From Hymenoscyphus infarciens (lineage: Eukaryota; Ascomycota; Leotiomycetes; Helotiales; Helotiaceae): a stretch of 64,000 nt of DNA. Under the pieces are notes generated by a model. The model worked only from the letters and a program-made list of their open reading frames with translations, was not told the DNA's origin and searched no databases. How positions within the stretch are numbered: position 1 is the first letter of the stretch; each line of letters opens with the position of its first letter. Location: NCBI GenBank assembly GCA_001414345.1, contig LLCB01000012.1:62001-126000 (forward strand), read 5' to 3'. Of this stretch, positions 25,553 through 38,763 are shown piece by piece. A program made the translations under genes and the position numbers.

Positions 25553-27270
25553 ATGGTGGACTTGATTCGGGAAGCACCGCTGGGCCCGGCAATACGATGG
25601 ATTACGGGCGATCGACCTTTTCAATATCCAGAAGAGAAGCCCGGATTTGAACTTCTAGCACAGTATCTCACCCAGATCGACTCCGAAAAAACATGCTCAG
25701 CCCTTTAGTTCTCCAATCAGTACGAAGAGTTCGAATCCAGCTCGTGATGACACTACCACTTCCGGCGACAGTGATCTAGAGGGTTTAGGCATTGCGAAGA
25801 CAAAAAGCCGAATGGATGCCGAGCCTTACAGCAGCGAACGATTCAACGTTGAACAACAACTAGCGCTCGAACGAACGAAGACACTCCCAATAACACCAAG
25901 AAAACTTCTGACCGGGTTAGATTGGTTGATTGGTATAGGACTGATGACCCGGCCAACCCTCAAACCTGGACAAGCGGCAAGAGAGCATTTGTCACATTTC
26001 TGCTCTGCGCATACACCTGGGTGTTTTATACCGGATCTTCTATTTATGCTGCTAGCGAGGGTGGTGTTATGTCTCAGTTTTCCGTCAACGAAACAGAAGC
26101 CGTGCTCCCTTTATCACTCTACGTTCTAGCAATTGGTTTTGGGCCACTTTTCTTCGCGCCCTTGAGTGAGATATCTAGCATTGGACGAAACCCAGCTTAC
26201 TACCTTACATTCATCATCTTCTTCTCCCTATAATTTCCGACAGCTGTTGTTGATAGTTTTGCCGGCTTGGTCATCCTCCGATTCCTCCAAGGATTTTTCG
26301 GTAGTCCCGCTCTTGCAAAGGCCGGTGCCAGTTTCTCGGATATGTAATCACTTCTCTACGTCCCAAATCCGCTAAATTGGCGTTGGTCCCTTTGGGAAAT
26401 CGTTTTGGATGGCTGCGCTTATGTTGGTTGCACTTCTTGTTCTTATGCCGGAGACTTCGACCCCAACAATTCCTCTTCGTCGAGCACAACGCCTGAGGAA
26501 AGTGTGTGGCAATGTGAAGCTTCAGGCTCAATGTGTGATTGATCAGCGGCACGTGAAAGCTTCGACTATTCTCTTTGAGGCATTGATTAAACCTATTGAG
26601 ATCACTGTTAAGGACCCTGCTATATTTTTTGTTAACATTTATACGGCTCTCTTTTATGGTATCTACTATACATTTTTCGAAGGTTAGTCTCCAAGCTTGA
26701 TTTTTCACTTCGTCACTTCGCAACTTATTTCCATTCCCCCCTTTTCCCTTTCGCTTGGCCTCTCAAATCAAACCATTCACTAAAATATTCACATTATTCG
26801 CTCTCGTCTTTCCCCCAATGTACTCTTTCAACCTTGGCAAAGCAGGACTCGCTTTCCTCGCTTGTCAAGTAGGAGCCACCTTCGCGCTTCTAATTTGCTT
26901 TGTATACCTCCATTTCTACATGATCCCAGACAACATCTCTTAAGGTCTCCGCTCCTAAGAACACCGTCTCGTCCCCACGTTCGTTGGTTCCTTCCTGCTA
27001 CCTACGGGTTTATTCCTCTTTGGATGGGCGGCAAACCCTAAAATCCATTTCGTCATCCTGCTCCTCGGGGTCGTCATCTTCGTCATGGGGACATTTCTTA
27101 TTCTACAGAGGATCTTTGTTCGTGTTCTGCTTTCGTATCCCAGGTATGCGGCAAGTTTGTTTGCGGGGAATGATCTGGTGAGGAGTGCGATGGCTGCGGG
27201 GAGTATTTTTTACGCGAGACCCCTATTTGTGAATTTGGGGGTTGGGAAGTTAGTGTCTTGGCTGGGTTGA
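25553..27270 (+). pseudogene. MFS polyamine/multidrug transporter-type pseudogene
   Basis: Begins with an ATG reading MVDLIREAPLG and continues, in family order, with RTDDPANPQTW, GKRAFVTFLL, APLSEISSIGRNPAYY, RFLQGFFGSPALAKAG, MPETSTPTIPLRRAQRLR and IYTALFYGIYY, all typical of the TPO1/FLU1-like drug:H+ antiporter group. Lesions: a frame change near the A-run at about 25690, another at about 25915, a TAA at 26231 where the family has a sense codon, a stop after FSDM near 26345, loss of about 40 residues before NWRW, and further stops after 26940. It could not make a full 12-helix transporter. Confidence 0.85.
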
Positions 27271-28190
27271 GTACTATGGGTATTGGAGGGATATTCTTGC
27301 TGGGTGCTGGGTTGAGGGCTAGGTCTAAGTTTGCTCAGGGGTTGAATTTTGGCAATGTGTTTTCTTGGTTGGTGTTCCTTGGGATTGGGGATTAAAAAAT
27401 GAGGGCGTGTTTAGAGGTTAATTTTGTTTTTCTGTTTTAGGTGAGGTTCGGAATTACGAGTGTACAGCTACAATTAATAAGTCAGCAGATCTCACACTCG
27501 AACACCGCACCAAGAAGCTCAAGGGCGGATTTTGTAAAAGAGCCACTCAAAGGACACGATTTTGAGATGGGATCCATTGAGAGGTACTTGGTTACTATTA
27601 CGGAAAATAGAGTATTACGTGACTCTATTTCCCTCGATACATAGTAGAGTTTTCACCTTCGAATAAGCTCCTTAAAGCGTTTTCTACACTCAAAAATACG
27701 TGACAGTTGTTATACAATGGGGCGTTGGACTGAGCAAAGAGACTGGCGAGGAATACCAAGTTTGTGGTGATGAGCGGGTTTTCGGGAAGAGTTTTGAATT
27801 GATGAAGACTACGGGATTGGTGGGCAGGCTTTATGTACGACTTGTCCACAAGGCAACAACTCGGAAAGTTGAAACCGAAACTACTCTGGGAAGGAGAATA
27901 CATGGGTTGGCTGTACCACTCGGGTACTCCTCGGAAGAACCATAACTCTGAGGGAATGGTTCATCGTGAGAGGTAGAAGATGGGTGTATGAGTCGTTGAA
28001 AGTTGGAGGAGAGAGGGGTCTTTGTGAGATTCGGGGTTCGGATCGGAGGAAGCGAGCCTCCGGGATAGTTCATTGACATCATCACTTTCTACTATCATCA
28101 GCCACAAGCCAAAACAAAACTATCAAAACATCTCAATTTCTCTTTTACATTCAGAAACTTCAAGTTATTCTAACCAAAAGAACTTCCAAA
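27271..28190. other. Intergenic, no supported gene
   Basis: About 920 bp. A short open frame around 27441-27644 has no domain or start context that would support it. The last 100 bp are AC/CT-rich like a leader for the next gene. Confidence 0.45.
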
Positions 28191-29145
28191 ATGGGCATCC
28201 CACACTCCACCGCTCGCTGGGTCGCACCCCTCTCATTCGCCATCGATTTCGCCGCTCAACAATATGGCATGCTTGCTACACCAAACATGAAAGACGTTCA
28301 CGATGCAAATCTCTCTTTTTGGTCTCCACAACCATATTTCATTGCTGGTTTCTTCTTCCCACAACAATTGTTTCAGGTAGCATGGTTGTATAGACTTTAC
28401 AAGTTGGATCCCAAGAAGAGTGAGGAGACCAAGAAGGAAGTTGAGACCATGGTCAACTTCGTTCCTTATTATGCTGTGGGAAATCTTTGTATTGCTAGTA
28501 AGTACCATCTTTTTGGCGTGATAGATGAATACTGATTGAACGTGATAGCCTGGATGATATTCTGGAACAACTCCGCACTCAAGACAGCGAATGTCTTTGT
28601 TCTCATAAATTCATTCACACAACTATACTTTATCTTCGGCAAACAACCACCAATGAACACTCGTTCAACCTCATCAATGTTGACCCATATTGTTTCCAAA
28701 ACCTTTGCTGGAATCGGTATTCTCGACTTCCTTCACAATGGATCAGTCGCCTACTTCAACCATCAAGGGCCAACCATGGCTGTTAAAGTACTCACCGGTT
28801 TGGGATTCGGTGCTTTGGCAGCGGGAAGCGATTGGATTTTCGGAAGCTGCTTGGTTTACGATTTGATTGCTCTTGCTGTTGGCCAAAGAGGTATCGGGGA
28901 GGTTGGATGGAGTAATTTGTTGGGAGCCTATGCACTTGGTACCGCTGGGATTGTGACAGCAAGAAATTGGGTCAAGTGAGTCACTGTGACTGTATTTTCG
29001 TGGAAATGCCATGCGATATGTGGTAGTTTTCTGGACCTGTGCTGAATCAAGTTCTCATAGACCTCCATACACTAAAAACGAGTCAATCACATATGCACCA
29101 GCTGCACCAACTGCACTAGAAGAGGAGTCCGAAGAGGAACTGTGA
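28191..29145 (+). CDS. Multi-pass membrane protein of unknown function
   Basis: Exons 28191-28497, 28549-28975 and 29061-29145 encode 272 residues; the joins give CIATWMIFW and WVKPPYTK in frame. The ATG sits in a good context (CCAAAATGGG). Several hydrophobic stretches are visible, including PYFIAGFFFP, FVLINSFTQLYFIF and VLTGLGFGALAAGS, so about five or six membrane spans are likely. The tail ends in an acidic run, EEESEEEL. It appears intact, unlike its left neighbour. I recognise the look of a conserved fungal integral membrane family but cannot assign a function. Confidence 0.8.
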
Positions 29146-30080
29146 AGGAACTATGGTTACTAGATTAGTTCTTTTCTATTCAGGATTAACCTTCCGATTC
29201 TGTTAAATGACAGGTCAGGTGTTCCGGGTAGACATGAACCTGCCCCCTTTTCCAGAAGCATGCACTTCACAGGAAAGTCGTAGTGAATACTCTTCTTTGT
29301 ACAAAAATTAATAGCACCTTTCACAATTATACACCCTTAATATGTAAGAATGTAGCTTGGTAGAGCGTCCTATATATACTAAAAAACTGGAATCAACTAA
29401 ATCGCAAACCATAAATCGTAAATCACAAAACTTAAGTATTTAGTGTCTAAGCCTCTAAGCTTATTCCGTCTTAGTAAAAAAGAGATAGGAGAGTATTATA
29501 ATACTTCTTACTCTCTCTTATAATAGTAAAAGAGAGAGAGAGAGAGGGAGAGAGAGAGGAGAATAAGTAAGAGAATTTAAAATATTCTATTTTATACTTA
29601 TAGTATACTTGCTTAATAAAGAGAGAGAAGGTATTCGAAGATATAGTAGTTCTTTCTAGCTAGGTCTTTTATTTTAAAGAGTACTTTAGTTTTCTATTTT
29701 CTAAAATAAATAATATAAAATATTATTAAAAGAGAGGCTTAACTTATAACTTACTATATAGAAAATAATACTTTATAATTTATAATTTCTTAATTACGAT
29801 TTAGATAATCTAACTTTTTAGTATATTTAAGTAGAGCGTTCTAAAAGTATAAAAGTCTAAAAATAACTAAATTATAAATTATAAATTATAGATTAAAAAA
29901 GTTAAGTATTTATAGCTAGGTTAACTAAGGTATTTAAAAGCTATAGCTAATTATAAATTATATTATACTATTTACTTACTTACTTACTTCTTATTCTATT
30001 CTTTTATATATTATATATACTAAGAGAGTATAGATAAGAATATAAGTAAAAGTATAGAAAAGAGAGAGTAAGAGAATAAG
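29146..30080. other. Transition into AT-rich block
   Basis: Normal composition stops near 29340. Beyond that the sequence is TA-rich, with a (GA)n tract at about 29529-29563 and AAATCGTAAAT / AAATTATAAATTA-type repeats. No gene is identifiable. Confidence 0.6.
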
Positions 30081-30419
30081 TGTAATAGTACGAAATATAT
30101 ACTACTAGCGAAGAGGTATATAGAAGTACGTTTGAGATAGAATAACGTATATAAATACTAGGCTCTAATATAGAAGAAAAGGAAAAACTATCCTTCTTCT
30201 ATACTAAGTATAAATATCTATATATAAGAGGTTAGAGACTACTAAGTCTTAATAAGAATAATAACCGAGTCCTTTCTAATATAGCTACTAAAATACTAAA
30301 GGCTTTAAAGCGAAATATATAATATTTAATTCTTACTCTCTTTAATATCTTTCTTTATAAGTTATAGAGGTATTAGTAGTTTCACGAATACTAATAATTT
30401 AGAATAGCGTACTATTATA
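30081..30419 (-). repeat. LTR of Gypsy element (downstream LTR on minus strand)
   Basis: 339 bp starting TGTAATAGTACG and ending TACTATTATA. It aligns with 38764-39124 and, in reverse complement, its end sequences resemble the LTR ends of the elements at 11.8 and 14.7 kb. Confidence 0.88.
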
Positions 30420-32399
30420 TCCTCTCTCTTTTAAAAAGACTTGTCTTAAGTCTTCGGTTATTAATTAGTATAGTATTAGGTTAACTAGAGTATTATTTAC
30501 GTATTTATTATAAAGAATATAACTTATCTACTATTATAGTATATAGTAGTTAAAGTAGAGTTAGTAGCGAATAGTATTATTATTTAAGAGCTAATTACTC
30601 TTTATTTACTATTATATACTATATAATAATAGATACGAATAGAAGAGAGGCTAATTATTAGCTATTAAGTAGAAAGCGATATACTATTATAGAGTTATTA
30701 TATTCTTACTATTATTATATATTATAATAGTAATTATTAAGTAATAAATAATAATTATAAAGTAATAGCTATTATTATAAGTAGTATATTAGTAGATAAC
30801 TTTTCCTCGATTCTAACTTCTCTTCTTCTTTTCTTTTTATCTAAATAATATATATATAGTAAGAATACCTTCTAATTAGATATATTCTTATATACTAACT
30901 TATATCCTAGAAAATATATATATAAAAGTAAGTCTTTCTCTCCTTTATTAAGCCTAATTTAAAGCTAATCTAATATAGTAAAATATCTCTCTTATATTCT
31001 TCTAGTATACTTCTAGCTACTTACTAAGTCTACTACGTTTAGTGCTTTTAGGTAAAATCTTAGAATAGAGATTATATTAAGAAGCCTAAATTAAAGAAGT
31101 ATAAGTACTATATAGAGTAGAATACTATATATATCTTAGTAAGTTTAATCTTAAATATATATTAAATCTACTCTAACTTAGGTAGTTACTATAGTTTATT
31201 AGAAAAGAGTTTAATAAGCTTAAACTTAAGAAGGAGAAGAAGGAGATTAAAGAAGCTACTAAGACCTTAGATAAGGTATTAGTTATTACTAGTATAAAGG
31301 TACTAAAGAATAGTTTAGAGGTATAGTTCGCTCTTCTAGAGAAGACTTAGACGCTTTATACTAAGGTTACTATAAGTACCTCTTACTTATTAGAGAGGTT
31401 TTAGTTACTAATATTTAATAGTCTTTATACTATATTATAGAGAGTAGAACCTTTATCTAAACTTAGGTTTAGATCCTCTTTAAAGCCTACTTAAAAAGTT
31501 TATAAGCGTTCTCTCCTAAGCCGGTTATAAAAGATTACTAAAATAAGAAGCGTTCTTATAAGAAGGAGGTAGAGGAAGAGCTAATTTAAACTTCTTATAC
31601 TTAGAAGAGTAGAGAGAAGGATAATAAGTTAGAGAAAAGAGAGGCTACGGCCTAGAAAGAGTTAGTAAGCTCTATTTTAGTAGTAACTCGGTCTTAGTTC
31701 TTTATCTTATTAACTTTAAACATTCCTACTAGTTAGTGTTTTATCTTAGGTTTTTATTATAAGTTCTTTATTAAGAATAACTAGAATTAGAGAGTATTAA
31801 TAAAGTTTTAAAAATTAACTCTTTTATCTAATTCTTATCTAATTCTTATAAGTTAATCTATTTAAAGAGGAGTTAGAATAGTTCTAACTCTTCTAGATAT
31901 TTAGTATAAAAGTCTCTTAGATAATATAGTAAACCTTAAAAATTATCTATAAAATACTAAGTAAGATTTAAATTATATCTTATCTAGTATTATAGCTATC
32001 TTTTAAAAAGTCTACTACTAAGTATTTCTTAAATCTCCTATTCTTATATACTTTAAATAATATCTAGTAGAGGCTCTAGAGCCTCTTATTCTAGTAGAGA
32101 GGTATTTAGATTCTTTAAAAGTATATTAGAAGTAAAAACATTATAAATTAATAATCTTTTTAGAAGTTTTAGCTTATAGAAGTATCTTATATAATCTAGT
32201 ATTTTAAAAGGTTCTATTTACTATTTAATAAGCTTTTAACTAAGACGATTTATCTTAAGATTCTTAGTAGATAAGTAGACTTTATCTCTTATATCCTAGT
32301 TAATAGCTCTTTAGTATTAATTTATACTATTCTCTATTCTTTTCTAGGTCTTACTTATATTATCTTTAGCTATTCTCTAAGTAGAGTATATATATTAAG

Positions 32400-32900
32400 C
32401 TACTTTTACTACCTTATTATAATTAAGACGTTCTTAAAGAATAAACGTCTTTAGTATATTCTAGTCTTATAAAGTCTTTAGATTAAGTCTAAACTTAAGC
32501 TAATAAGAGGTTATACTAATAGATATATATAGAAGTATTATTTATACTCTATTTATTAGAAGGATTAATTTACTCTAGTTATCTTAATAGTAGATTATAA
32601 AGAGCCTTAGTCTCTAATTAATATATTAGTTTATTATCTTTATCTATCTATCTATTTATTTATAGTAGATAGTACTAAGCTTAAGCTTAATACTAATTAT
32701 TTAATAAGATTTAATCTAAAATAATAATATAAATTAAAGTCTTTAATTAGACGTAATTAATTTAAAATAGTAACTAAAATAGTAAATCTATTAAATAAAA
32801 AGTTTAACTAGTCTTTTAGTATCTATAGTTAAGTAGTAGAGTATTAATACTAAATCCTTTCTAAGTTAGTTAATAAATACTAATATAATATTAAATCTAT
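32400..32900 (-). pseudogene. Gypsy integrase core relic
   Basis: The minus strand shows blocks that correspond to SDRGPQF (here SN.GLQF with a stop) and to the YHPQTDGQTE region (here YYK-IDR-IKIIN with TAA/TAG for Gln). This is the middle and end of the retroviral-type DDE integrase core. Confidence 0.7.
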
Positions 32901-33999
32901 ATTTATTCTTTAAAAATAATTTAAAATCTATATATAAATATTATATAGAGTAGTTAGATACTAGAAGAGAGTAAAGAAAGCCTTATTACTTAGTCTATTA
33001 AAGATAAGAGTATTTATAAGCTTAATAATTTACTATATACCTCTTATAGTCTAAACCTAGTTTAATCTAGTAGTAGTATTATACTAATAACTAGTATATC
33101 TTTTTTATACTTAGATAAGTACTAGATACTTAGTTATAGACCTCTTAGATTAGCTTTATATAGAGTTTAGTATTCTTTTAAATATAAAGTCGATTCTTAA
33201 AAAAGAGTAAATTATCTAGTAAGATAGAGTATCTATTTAGAAGTTTATAATATTCTTTTTAAAAGAAATATAAGTTATCTTCTTTTAACTTCTAAATTAT
33301 ATTTAAACTTAACTTTAGAATAACGTTTAATTAAATTATATTAAGAGATATAAACTATTCTTATAAAAAGATCTAAGTAAGTTTAGTATTAATTTAGAGG
33401 TCTAACTAATTAGATCTTAAGAGAGTATATAAGTAGCTATCTAATTTAGCTTAATTATAGGTTTTTAGGTCTTATTTATATTAAGTTAATATATCTACTT
33501 TTTAATTACTCTTTCTAGATATAAATTAGATTTAAAAGTTAAAGTCTAATAAAAACTCTATTTATTAGACTTACTTAGCTATAAGTAGCTTATTTATTAT
33601 AAAGTATTCTAATAATCTATAGTCTAAATATATATTAATACGCTTTTAATATAATATAAGTTTAAAGCGCTATTTCTTAAAAGCTTCTATAATAGTAGAT
33701 AGTTCTTTATTATAGATCTCCTAGTTTAATTTATAGCTAACTAGGACGTATAAGTAGAATCTAATAAAGTACTAAAAGCTATTATATTATTATAAGATAA
33801 TATCTACTATTACTTCTTCTAAAGAGTCTATTTCTACCTTTATATTATAATTAGAGTTAAAGTAGTATAAGATTTATATAATAAGTAGCCTAGTTCTTAG
33901 TACTTTAAAGGCTTTATTATACTTAGACGTCTATAGAAATAGCTTTAAAAAGCGTATTATTATAGTTAAGAGTTTAGTAATTTTCGTATAACTTTTAAT

Positions 34000-34700
34000 A
34001 AATTATCTATAAAATCTAATAAACTCTAAATAAGACTTTATATCTATTATAGTAGTAGGTTAGACCTAGTTCTATAGAGGTTCTACTTTTTCTAGATTAA
34101 CTTTAAGTCTTTTTATAGTTAAGATAAATCTTAAGTATTTAACTTTAGTAATATTAAATTTACTTTTCTTAATATCTACTTAGAGTCTAGCTTCTTAGAA
34201 CTAATTTAGAACCTTCTTAACCTATTTCTTATATTCTTTAATAGTATTTAAATAAATTAAAATATTATCTAAGTAAGTAATATAGAAGTTGTCTAAATAA
34301 TTAATTAAAACGTTGTTTATATAATATTAATAAGTAGTAGAGCTATTATAAAGTCTAAAAGAGAGGACTTTATATTTATATATACTATACCTAGTCTTAA
34401 ATATAGTTATCTCTTCTAAAGTAGAGTCTATTTAAATATAATAGAAAGCTTATCTTATATCTAACTTAGTAAAGATTTTAGCTATTCTTATTCTTAAAAG
34501 AAGCTTATTAATTTAAGAGATTAGATAGGGATTATTTTAGATTAAAGCGTTTAGCTTCTTATAATTAATATAGAACTATAACTTATTACTATTAGCTTTT
34601 TTAATAAAGAGTACTAGAGAGATAAAAGAGCTATTACTATTAATAATAAACTTCTTATCTAGGTTCTTTATAAGATACTCTTTTATAGCTTTAAGCTCTA
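34000..34700 (-). pseudogene. Gypsy reverse transcriptase relic
   Basis: On the minus strand the order FIKKAN, YKKLNAL, FTKLDIRQAF and ITYLDNILIY is visible. The last is the YxDD active site with its second Asp changed to Asn, as a RIP G-to-A change would do. Stops interrupt it throughout. Confidence 0.8.
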
Positions 34701-35976
34701 TAGTTAACTATTAATATAGAGGTAAAAAGAAGTTAAGAAGTAGTTTATTTAAAGTAATCTTATAGTTATATTTATAGTAAGAAGAGAGCTTATTAGAAGC
34801 TACTTTTAAGAATATGTCTTTATAAGAAAAATAATATTTTAGAAGTTAAGCTTATATTAGAGCTCTTATATTATTATTATCTTAAAAAGAGGTTAATCTT
34901 TTATTAATAATCTAATCTAGCTTATAGATACTAGTTATATAGAATTCTAAGTTAAGTTATTTTATATTAAAATATATAATATTTATACTTATTTTACTAA
35001 TAAAAGAGTATAGAGTCTAGTTTTTTAAAACTATACTAGTAGTTTAAAGAGGCTTTAGACTAGAGTTAGAGGTTAAAGTTTTAAGAGATATTATTATTAT
35101 AAATAAGAGTAATAACTTAGCTATATTTATAAGTCTACTCTTTTTATATCTTTCTTCTTAGTAGATTATATATTCCTTTTAATTTATATTTAACTAATAA
35201 TTTAAAATAGGTTTCTAGTTCTAGTTAAAAAGTAGAAGTAAGCTCTCTTTACTAAAGTAGAGAGTTAGAGAGTAATTAGTTAGCTAAGTAATCTAGCTTT
35301 TTAAGAGATTAAGAAGGACTTTAAAATAGTTTAACTACTTATTACTAATAATTAGGTCTTACTATCTAAGGTCTAGGATAATAAAGAAGTAGTTATAAAT
35401 ATAACGTTTATTTATATTTAAATAGAGTTATATAAACTAAGTTATCTAGCTTTTAGTACTATTATTATATCTATAAATAGATACTAAATATAATAGTTTC
35501 TAGATCTATAAACCTATTACTTTAGATAATTATAAAACTAGAAGTTAATTTAGAAATAGAAACTTATTTACTTCTATATCTACTAAAGCTTATATTTTAA
35601 TACTATATCCTTATATACTAAGAGTAGTATTTATAAAGAACTATTTTCCTCTTATAAGCTTAAAAGAGTTAAGTTTAATTAAATTATATTTATATAAGCT
35701 TAAAAAGGAATTTTTACTTAAGTCTCTTTATTTTCCTTCTAACTTAGATTAGAGTTAGAGTACTCTTTAGATAGTTATTCTTTTTTAAGTTAATTATCTA
35801 TCTTATTAATACTAGAAAGATTAGAGTAATTAAGTTTAAAATATCTAAGCTTATTATAATAGTAGTACTTTATACTAGTAAGAACTTAGTCTATTAATAT
35901 AGTCTTTAATTTTTTACTAGTAGAAAATAGTCTTAGAGTTTATAAAATCTTCTAAGAAGTAAGATTAAGTCTATAT

Positions 35977-36144
35977 TATAACAGTCTAGTTCTGGTTTCA
36001 GACCTGTCACGTGACTCTTTCACTACCTAGTAGAATCCTATATATTAGTATTATTTAGAGCTATCTTCGCTCTTTACCTTTAGTTTTCGTATTAATAACT
36101 ACGAATAGACTACTTCTCTACTCTACTCCTATCTTATTATTATA
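35977..36144. repeat. Left LTR of 1.27-kb miniature element
   Basis: 168 bp, starting TATAACAGTCTAG and containing TCACGTGACTC. This copy keeps more C and G than its partner. Confidence 0.87.
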
Positions 36145-37080
36145 TTAAACTAAAGGTTACTCTTCTTATTTAGGCTCTTAACCTTACTTCTATTCTAGCC
36201 TCTCTACTACTAACTCTACGAACCTCTTTAAACAGCTTCTTAGACCTCTTACTAGCGACTCTCGAATCGATACTAAGCTTAAGACTCTCTTCTAGTATCT
36301 TTAGATCCTCTCTCTCTAGCGCTCTTAACCTTACTTCTATTCTAGCCTCTCTACTACTAACTCTATAAACCCTTTTAAATAGCTTTCTAGACCTCTTACT
36401 AACGACTCTTAAATTAATACTAAGCTTAAGACCCTCTCTCTAGTATTAGACCCTCTTCTAGTATCTAACCCTCTTCTAGCATCTTTAGATCCCTTCTCTC
36501 TCTCTCTTTAAATAGCTAGTATCTAACTACTCTAATAATAAACTCTAATATCGTATACTAGGTATATAACTTTAGCTCTCTTATTAAAAAGAAATATTAA
36601 TACGCTTATATAATTAACGCTTTAATAAAATAGCTTATCTAGCTTATTATTAGTTAATCTAAGCCTCTTACTATTAAAGAGCCTCTCTACGCCTTAATAA
36701 AAGAAGCCTTTTAAGTAGACCTCTTTACTTTTACTTATATTGTTTTCTAATAACTCTTAAAGCCTCCTCCTTCTCTCGATATTACGAAAGCTCTTAAAGC
36801 CTATACTTTAGTAATCGACAAAATTATAGAAGTATATACTAGTTACTTAGTAGATTATATAGATTAGTATTAGAGAGCGAATATAGAGAGTTTTAGGTAA
36901 CTAGGCGTATAGCTAGTACCTTACTACTCTTATAGAGCTAGTATCTTATAGCTGCCTTAGTAGATAGAAAGGAAAGAGTATAAGCGACTAGTAGATATAT
37001 AGATAGATAAGATAACCGACTATATCTAGTCTATAGGTTTCTATAAAGCTTAAAAGCGAGCTTTATTAAAGAGAAGGAAA

Positions 37081-37248
37081 TATAATAGTCTAGTTTTAGT
37101 TTTAGACCTATTACGTAACTCTTTTACTACTTAGTAGAATCCTATATATTAGTATTATTTAAAGCTATCTTTGCTCTTTACTTTTAGTTTTCGTATTAAT
37201 AACTACGAATAGACTACTTCTCTACTCTACTTCTGCCTTATTATTATA
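37081..37248. repeat. Right LTR of 1.27-kb miniature element
   Basis: 168 bp, starting TATAATAGTCTAG and ending TTATTATTATA; same length as the left copy, with transition differences. Confidence 0.87.
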
Positions 37249-38763
37249 TATATAAGAGTAGAAAGGGTTTTAGAGTAGAGCTAGATAAGAATTAAAAAGT
37301 ACTTATCTTTTTAAATAATAAGATTATACTAATTAGTTTAACTATAATACTAGTTATAAATAACTCTATATTTTAATACTTCTTCTTATTTAAAACTAAA
37401 AGATCTACTACTATCTTATTAAAATTATAATTCTAACCTCTCTTAACTAAATTAAAGCTATCTTAAAGCTAGAGTATAATCTTATTCTATATCTAGTAGA
37501 ATCTTTCTAACTCTAGTATCTCTCTAAGTATAACTATACTTAAGAAGTATACTCTAAAATCTAAAAAAGTTTCTCTTATATAACTCTTTTTACTTATTTA
37601 TAAAGCTTAAAATTTAATCTAAGTATTCTCTTTCTTATAACTAGTTAGAAAGTAGGAATTAAGAAGTTCTATTATATCTTATTAGTCTTTAAAAGCTATA
37701 TTACTTATATCTAACTTATATTAGAGCTCTAAGTAGTTTTTAATAAGTTTTATAGTCGTCTCTTAAATAAGAGCTTTATAAGTTTTAAATATATAATAAT
37801 AGTTAGTGTTTACTTAGAGTCTATTATATATAAATATCTTCTATTACTTATAAGTAAATAAAGTACTATTATTTAAAAGTTTAATTTTCTTTATAATTTT
37901 ACTTTTAATAGATTATTAGGCTTTTAATAAGGTTTTAGCTTATAATTATAGAGTAGATTATTATAATTATTATAAAAGAAGAATAGTAGAAGTAGAGTTT
38001 CATATTTAAAAATAGTCTAGTATAATAAGAGAGTATAAAAAAGAAGTCTAATTTAGTTAATAAGAACTCTAATTATTTCCTAGTAAGTATCTACTAATCT
38101 ATTATACTAAATCTACTAATTAGACGATTTATCTATCTTACTACTAGATTCTTTTATCTTTTTCTTAATCTTTAGTCTCTATAACCTAGATTACTCTTTA
38201 GAAAAGTCTTAGTTATCTCTCTAGCTTCTAAGAGTAACGCTTTTACCTTTATTACTTTAGGACTTTTTATTATTTTTTAGTATATAGTATTAAGTTAGAG
38301 ACCTTTCTATAAGTACTTAACTTTCTTCTCTAAAGGAAGGCTCTACGCTTTAAAGCAGAGCTTAAAAGAGATCTAAGGTTACTTCTAAGTCTAATATATT
38401 AAATATTAAAAAAGAGAGAGATAAAGAGGTTAATTTAAGAGTTTTCTAAATAACTATTATAAATTAACTATTTAAATCATATATAGTAGTCTCTATACTA
38501 GGAGAGTTATTAGGATTCTTAGGAATACTTAGTATATTCTAATCTCTTAATATATAAAATACGATTTTTACTAGCTATTTATATAGATACTAAACTCTAG
38601 TATTACTAGCTATCTAGATAGTCTCTAATTACCTAGCTATTTAAGAATAGTATTATAATAGTCTAATTCTAGACTAAATCGAAATCGAAATAAAAAAGTA
38701 ATAATAAGCTTAAAAGAGATATTATAAAAGCTATTACTAGTAAAGAAGAGTTTTTCCTTTTTA

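Larger units (their letters stand above)
35977..37248. mobile_element. Miniature LTR element nested in Gypsy element
   Basis: A 1,272-bp unit with two 168-bp LTRs (35977-36144 and 37081-37248) and a 5-bp duplication TATAT (35972-35976 and 37249-37253). The interior has a 147-bp tandem duplication (36174-36320 and from 36321) and a plus-strand frame of about 150 codons (about 36600-37080) broken only by RIP-type stops. No polymerase is present. Size and layout fit a TRIM-like non-autonomous element carrying a gag-like or unknown ORF. Confidence 0.85.

Noticed and set aside
27441..27644. Short plus-strand frame after the MFS pseudogene
   Set aside because: No domain or start context; could be any leftover open frame.
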